IMG/VR virus record: IMGVR_UViG_3300036832_000642 | Coordinates: 1-25,865 of that record | Origin: a virus | Direction: 5' to 3' (one strand) | Length of the DNA stretch: 25,865 nt | Shown here: positions 22,338 through 25,865 of the stretch, in pieces | Layout: every line of letters starts with the position of its first letter | Numbering within the stretch: the stretch's first letter is position 1 | Made by a program: the position numbers and the translations under genes | The notes under the pieces: model-generated | Databases searched by the model: none | What the model saw: only the letters and a program-made list of their open reading frames with translations | What the model was told of the DNA's origin: nothing

Positions 22338-24388
22338 AGCGGCGGCTCGCCCCTCTGATGGAAACGCTTCGCGTAGTCGAGCGAGCGCGTGAGCTGCGCG
22401 GTGCCCGCAGTACCGCGCTTGCCGTTAGGAATCGCCCCGGCGCTGTTGACCAGATGGACGTACTGCTGGATCGGCGTGAGAGACGGGTCTTTCCGCGCGA
22501 GAGCGGCCCAGCGGCGGTCCAGCTGGTTCAGCTGCGTCATCAGGATCGTCGCCTCCTCCTCAATCGTCGCCCTCACCGTCGCGACGCCCGCGTCCTGGAC
22601 CTCGGCGTCAGGAGCGACTGTGTCGAACGGGCGAGCCTGCAGCAGGTCGCGGATCGTGCGCTGACCGCTGATGATGATCCGCGGATGGAAAACCTCGGGC
22701 ACGTTCGCCTGCCTGAGGTGCGGCTCGAGCATCGCCGCGATCGCAGCGTCCATGTCCTCGTGAGAGCCGTCGGCGTACGCGACGGTCACCGTCTCCTCGC
22801 CCCTCTCGGCATCAGTGAGAACGAACCGGCGCATCAGCGGCCGCGAGACCCACTCCTGCTCGCCCTCGCGACGAACGACCTGCGGCTCGTCCTCGTGCAG
22901 GATCTCGTGCGTGTAAGGGGCCATATACAAGACGAGCTCTCTCACCAGGGCGGGCGAGTCGGGCAGCACGACCATGGCGGGCAGCACGTACCCGAGCTCG
23001 CGCTCGCGGTCGGTCACGCGCATCGCCCGGGCGGTCACCTGACGGACGTAAAGCGAGGTGAGCTTGTTCGACGCGTAGCCGACGACCGCGATCTCCGGGC
23101 AGTCGTATCCCTCGCCGGCCATGTCCACGGTGCAGAGCACTCCTGGTCGCTTCTGGTTGCGGAAGTGCTCGAGCGCGGCCTGGGCGTCGTCCTCACGACT
23201 GACGGCGAGCACGGCGAGCGGCTGCCGACCGCGCTCACGCATCTGCCTGTTGACCTCGTCACGAAAAGCCGTTGCCTGATCCTGGCTCGCCGCCACAATC
23301 AGCGCTTTCGCGTGATATGCGCCGAGTGCCCGATGCGCCTTCTCGAGGAGATCGAGGACGGAGCTCACGAAGGCTTCCAGCCACTCGTCGATCGTCGCGA
23401 GTTCACGCACCGCCGCACGGGCGGGCTTCTCGTCGAGGTCGCTCAGGTTGCCCTCGACGAACGTGAGCTCGGCGTAGTCCGCAACACGAACCTTCGCGTC
23501 GAGCCGGTAGAGATCGACTGAGCGCAGCTGGCCGGCGAGGATCAGCTCCTCGACCGTCACGGTCGCGTCCACGAGCGACGTGATCTTCCCCTCGTCGTCG
23601 GGTGCGGAGTAACGGACGGTCGAGATCCGCTCCCGCGGCTGCGACCGCCAGAGCGTTCCCGAGACGTTGAGGATGCCGGCGACGCGGATATCGCCTGTCT
23701 CGACATCGCCGGCGAGCTCGGCGACGGCGCGAGCCCAGGCCTTGTGCCCCTTCTCGGGATCCTGGCCAAGATGATGAGGCTCGTCGAGCACGAGCAGAGT
23801 CGGGGTTCTGTGGACCTGCGTCATGTGAGCTTCGAGCATGTCCCGGTTCGCCAACGACTGATAGGTGACGACGACCCCGTGTTGACCCGGCCGCTCGACG
23901 GCCGAGTGCGGCTTCAAGTCGACGTGTCGGGCAGATCCGAGCGCGGCCGCCCACTGTTTGCCGAGGCCGCGGCGCGGCACGAGCACGACCATGCGCTCGA
24001 CCAGGCCCATGTCCCGCAGCGTCTCGAACACGAGAGACGCGAAGATCGTCTTGCCGGCGCCGGGCGCGGCCGAAAGCGTGGCAGCGCCCCTCCGAACGAT
24101 CGCGTCGACTACGCGGTCGATCTCACGCAGTTGCCACTGGCGCGGCATGAGCCGCGGGTCGCGCACATCCCGCGCGCCAAGAATCAGGTTGCAGCGCGAG
24201 CACCACGCCTCCAGATTCGACTCGTCGTCGATCCCGCCGTGCGCTCGAGCGCGAAGGTGAGACTCATGGAAGGTCTCGATCGTGATCGCTGTCGGGCACC
24301 GGCCGTCGTGGCCACCGCACGCGCCTTCGCACTGACATCGCCCGCCCGCACGTGCAAGGACCCGCTCTCGGCGTGCACGTCTTGTCAT
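22334..24388 (-). CDS. HNH nuclease - SF2 helicase fusion
   Basis: 684 residues, ATG at 24388 with a weak TAAGG ribosome site. The N-terminal 70 residues are an HNH-type domain: Cys 18, 20, 24 and 31, His 41 and 44, HGG at 50-52, Asn 58 in SNLEAWC, then Cys 63 and 66, ending CSRCN (an HNN variant). Residues about 80-460 are a superfamily 2 helicase of the ResIII/DEAD type: MPRQWQLREI, Walker A AAPGAGKT (107-114), LDEPHH (201-206), SGTLWR (243-248), VDMAGEGYDCPEI (421-433) and QVTARAMRV (450-458). The last 220 residues are unfamiliar. An ATP-driven enzyme that moves on DNA and cuts it is expected. It may be a defence or exclusion protein, given its place in the prophage accessory operon; this role is inferred. 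Confidence 0.85.
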   Translation of the reverse strand: MTRRARRERVLARAGGRCQCEGACGGHDGRCPTAITIETFHESHLRARAHGGIDDESNLEAWCSRCNLILGARDVRDPRLMPRQWQLREIDRVVDAIVRRGAATLSAAPGAGKTIFASLVFETLRDMGLVERMVVLVPRRGLGKQWAAALGSARHVDLKPHSAVERPGQHGVVVTYQSLANRDMLEAHMTQVHRTPTLLVLDEPHHLGQDPEKGHKAWARAVAELAGDVETGDIRVAGILNVSGTLWRSQPRERISTVRYSAPDDEGKITSLVDATVTVEELILAGQLRSVDLYRLDAKVRVADYAELTFVEGNLSDLDEKPARAAVRELATIDEWLEAFVSSVLDLLEKAHRALGAYHAKALIVAASQDQATAFRDEVNRQMRERGRQPLAVLAVSREDDAQAALEHFRNQKRPGVLCTVDMAGEGYDCPEIAVVGYASNKLTSLYVRQVTARAMRVTDRERELGYVLPAMVVLPDSPALVRELVLYMAPYTHEILHEDEPQVVRREGEQEWVSRPLMRRFVLTDAERGEETVTVAYADGSHEDMDAAIAAMLEPHLRQANVPEVFHPRIIISGQRTIRDLLQARPFDTVAPDAEVQDAGVATVRATIEEEATILMTQLNQLDRRWAALARKDPSLTPIQQYVHLVNSAGAIPNGKRGTAGTAQLTRSLDYAKRFHQRGEPPL

Positions 24389-24395
24389 CGGGGCC

Positions 24396-24680
24396 TTAGG
24401 TGATCTGCTTCTTCAGCAGATCGGCCTTCTGGAGCAGGTAGACGGTTGCGTGGTGGTCGGGTGCACTCGTGCCTGCGACCCACCGGTTGACCTTCCGCGC
24501 CTGCGTAGCCTCGATGAAGCCGTCACGGGCGAGCAGGTTTGCGAGCTGGCCGGCTGTCGAGGTGCCGAGTTCGCCCATCACGACTTGCATGAACCGCACG
24601 ACAGCTTCATCCGTAAGGTCGTTCGGGGCAGGCATCTCTGCCACGACGATAGTGGCGTCGCTTCCGGCCCACAATGACAT
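24396..24680 (-). CDS. Small HTH regulator-like protein, first gene of the accessory operon
   Basis: 94 residues from the ATG at 24680; the longer open frame to 24908 crosses the regulatory region and has no coding character. The sequence (STAGQLANLLARDGFIEATQ, then ARKVNRWVAGTSAPDHHATV and YLLQKADLL) resembles compact XRE-like HTH proteins in which RWxxGxSxP follows the recognition helix. It would act as a Cro-like or local regulator. It lies 7 bases upstream of the HNH-helicase and diverges from the repressor. Its last codons form an 8-bp hairpin. Confidence 0.66.
   Translation of the reverse strand: MSLWAGSDATIVVAEMPAPNDLTDEAVVRFMQVVMGELGTSTAGQLANLLARDGFIEATQARKVNRWVAGTSAPDHHATVYLLQKADLLKKQIT
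24402..24422. promoter_or_regulatory. 8-bp hairpin at the HTH-helicase junction
   Basis: Perfect inverted repeat GATCTGCT (24402-24409) and AGCAGATC (24415-24422) with a 5-base loop. In the leftward transcript it falls in the last codons of the HTH gene, just before the weak helicase ribosome site. It may attenuate or couple helicase expression. No U-run follows. Confidence 0.5.
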
Positions 24681-24703
24681 AGCTGGCTGACCAAAGTACC
24701 ATA
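24674..24703. promoter_or_regulatory. Overlapping divergent promoter candidates
   Basis: Rightward: ATGACA (24674-24679), a 17-base spacer and TACCAT (24697-24702), close to the consensus sigma-70 pattern. Leftward: TATGGT on the minus strand (24703 to 24698) as a -10 box, with a poor -35. They overlap, so a repressor could favour one direction over the other. Inference from motifs only. Confidence 0.4.
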
Positions 24704-24941
24704 CGGTGAGCGTCGCCTTTCTGTGGCGGACGGAGGCGGCGGACATGGACGACGGACTGCGGCGCAGTCGGTCAGGGGTCAGTGGGAGGGGGATATGGCA
24801 CGTGACCCACAGGCAGCGCAGACCGGGTGGCGGAAGGTCGCCAGAATGCGCCAGACGCCGCCAGTTTCCGCCACGAAAGCCGCTGAGAGCGGCAAGCGCG
24901 AGTTGCAAGGTCGGCGAGCCGGGTCGAGCCTACGCGACCTG
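24681..24941. promoter_or_regulatory. Regulatory region between HTH gene and repressor, with operator-like repeats
   Basis: About 260 bases that do not look coding (third-position GC drops to ordinary values in any frame). It holds the divergent promoters, an 8-mer GTGGCGGA three times (24723, 24827 and, inverted, 24867-24874), an inverted repeat TGGCG-N6-CGCCA (24828-24843) and the four 10-bp repeats listed below. Most likely the lysogeny switch operators. An alternative repressor start at 24795, with a GGAGG-like site, would put part of it inside a gene. Confidence 0.5.
24839..24878. repeat. Four tandem 10-bp iterons, CGCCAG-N4
   Basis: CGCCAG starts at 24839, 24849 and 24859, and CGCCAC at 24869, exactly one helical turn apart. 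The four following bases vary. The period is not a multiple of three, so codon constraint does not explain it. Likely stacked binding sites on one face of the DNA. Confidence 0.75.
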
Positions 24942-25253
24942 ATGGCTCGCCGCGATGTCGTAATCCAAGTAGAGGACACTGGAACGCTCGTCAGGCTCGA
25001 GACGCTCGGGGCACGGCTGGAATACGCCCGGCTCTACCGGAGGCTGTCACGGCTCCAGCTCGCGCGCGCCGCCGGCTACCTGAGCGACACGACCGTCCGC
25101 CGCTACGAGACGCCGGGCGCGGTCGCGCAGCCGCAGATCCGCGTCGTGAGCCGCTTCGCGGAGGCGCTCGGCTGCGACCACATCTGGCTGATGGTCGGCC
25201 GCGGCGCGCCGAACTGGCAAGAGAGACGCCGCGACGCCCGGAGCCGCACGTGA
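24942..25253 (+). CDS. XRE-family repressor
   Basis: 103 residues from the ATG at 24942. The HTH core is LGARLEYARLYRRLSRLQLA, then RAAGYLSDTTVRRYETPG and RVVSRFAEALGCDHIWLMVG, the usual Cro/C1-type five-helix layout with a short basic C-terminus. It lies at the head of a repressor-xis-int run and divergent from the HTH-helicase operon, as a prophage repressor would. Upstream in-frame ATGs at 24846 and 24795 (the latter with a GGAGG-like site) are possible starts; the added residues are not conserved-looking and cover the iterons, so the shorter form is preferred. There is no peptidase domain for RecA-dependent cleavage. Confidence 0.75.
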   Translation: MARRDVVIQVEDTGTLVRLETLGARLEYARLYRRLSRLQLARAAGYLSDTTVRRYETPGAVAQPQIRVVSRFAEALGCDHIWLMVGRGAPNWQERRRDARSRT

Positions 25254-25441
25254 CCTTCGTGCAGCAACCCGTGTATCTCACCCGGCAGGAGGCAGCCGAC
25301 TACGCCCGCCTCAGCCTCTCGACGATCAAGCGCGCGCTCCGTGCCGGCGAGCTGCACGCCGTCGGCAGCCGCGGCCGCGTCCGCATCCGGCCCGAATGGG
25401 TCGAGGCGTGGCTCGAGCGACGCAACGACCGCCTAGAATGA
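25250..25441 (+). CDS. xis: Excisionase / MerR-like DNA-binding protein
   Basis: 63 residues, GTG start in a GTGA overlap with the repressor. A winged-helix HTH_17 domain covers nearly all of it: VYLTRQEAADYARLSLSTIK, then RALRAGELHAVGSRGRVRIR and PEWVEAWLERR. Such proteins bend attachment-site DNA to direct integrase toward excision. The integrase begins 36 bases downstream. It could instead be a regulator of int, since the family does both. Confidence 0.85.
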   Translation: MTFVQQPVYLTRQEAADYARLSLSTIKRALRAGELHAVGSRGRVRIRPEWVEAWLERRNDRLE

Positions 25442-25446
25442 GCGCT

Positions 25447-25486
25447 CCTCTACAACTCACCTCTAGGAGGCTCAGAGTGTCCTCTA
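25447..25486. repeat. Three CCTCTA direct repeats around the integrase start
   Basis: CCTCTA begins at 25447, 25460 and 25481. The first and last extend to CCTCTACAACTC and CCTCTACCACTC (11 of 12). They surround the integrase ribosome site (AGGAGG, 25465-25470) and GTG (25477). Possible binding sites for Xis or the arm domain of integrase; chance is not excluded. Confidence 0.4.
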
Positions 25487-25865
25487 CCACTCTCCCTCGT
25501 GGCGTCGACCGCCACGGCAACCGTTTCCGCGGCCGCGTGCGCGGCTTCCCCCCCGAGACGTTCGACACCGCCGACGAAGCCGAGGACTACGTCCGCGAGT
25601 GCAAGCGGCGCAAGCGGCAGGGCATCCTCGTCCCGCCCGCCCGGCGCGAGCTGCAGGTCAGGCTCGTCCGTGACGTCGCTGGCGAGGTCCTCGACCGGCT
25701 CGCGACCGTCGGCGGCCGGCAGCGCCGCCCCTACTCCGACGCCGGGATGGGCGAGGCGCGCAAGGCCGCCCGCCCGTGGGCCGGCGACGCGAAAAGCAGT
25801 TCAAGTGTTTTTCCGGCCGACGGCCGCGGCGTTCCGTTCGCCGACCTGCCGCTCGCCGCGCTCCG
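25477..25865 (+). CDS. int: Tyrosine integrase, 3' truncated by window edge
   Basis: The first 129 residues are present, from a GTG with a strong AGGAGG site. The start GVDRHGNRFRGRVRGFPPET followed by FDTADEAEDYVRECKRRKRQ is the AP2-like arm-DNA-binding domain found at the N-terminus of actinophage tyrosine integrases; the core-binding and catalytic domains would lie beyond the window. The call therefore rests on this domain plus the excisionase next to it. A serine integrase is unlikely, as its catalytic domain would already be visible here. A short AT-richer patch (about 25791-25815) is of no known meaning. Confidence 0.78.
   Translation, partial: MSSTTLPRGVDRHGNRFRGRVRGFPPETFDTADEAEDYVRECKRRKRQGILVPPARRELQVRLVRDVAGEVLDRLATVGGRQRRPYSDAGMGEARKAARPWAGDAKSSSSVFPADGRGVPFADLPLAAL

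Noticed and set aside
22358-23521. 387-codon plus-strand ORF opposite the HNH-helicase
   Set aside because: Antisense to the helicase, whose motifs are all in place; no recognisable domain and no ribosome site.
1-25865. tRNA genes or an attachment site core
   Set aside because: No cloverleaf-like sequence was seen while reading, and the expected attP region beyond the integrase is outside the window.

Overview
The window is most of a temperate phage or prophage genome in a very GC-rich bacterium. Strong third-position GC, frequent GTG starts and dense GTGA/ATGA gene overlaps fit an actinobacterial host; the sequence does not fix the genus. The phage is myovirus-like: it has a sheath protein, a tube protein, a gp25-like wedge, a J-like baseplate protein and a tail protein I homologue.

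Layout. (1) Head module, 1-6509, plus strand: terminase large subunit (cut by the left edge), Gp6-type portal, scaffold, HK97-fold capsid, two small unknown proteins and three head-tail or tail-completion proteins. (2) Contractile tail, 6506-11447: sheath with an inserted HeH/SAP-like segment, tube, tail assembly chaperone with a -1 frameshift extension, a short tape measure and a LysM protein. (3) Baseplate and fibres, 11444-19137: a hub carrying two peptidoglycan-hydrolase domains, a collagen-tailed spike-like protein, a collagen-stalked fibre, gp25, gpJ, gpI and a second fibre. (4) Small low-complexity ORFs, one broken by a 34-bp insertion, 19134-19681. (5) Lysis, 19669-20882: zinc amidase and two small membrane proteins, ending in a hairpin. 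(6) Minus-strand accessory block, 20949-24680: a toxin-antitoxin pair and a three-gene operon (HTH protein, HNH-SF2 helicase fusion, basic HTH-like protein). (7) Lysogeny control, 24674-25865, plus strand: a regulatory region with a 10-bp iteron array, an XRE repressor, an excisionase and the start of a tyrosine integrase.

The structural and lysis genes form one long rightward late operon. The accessory block runs the opposite way and diverges from the repressor-xis-int operon, so it is placed to be expressed from the prophage. The HNH-helicase operon is the best candidate here for an undescribed system, probably defence or superinfection exclusion; that role is inference from architecture and position. 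Other points worth following are the apparently degenerate nuclease centre of the terminase, the iteron array in front of the repressor, and the lower-GC fibre tips.
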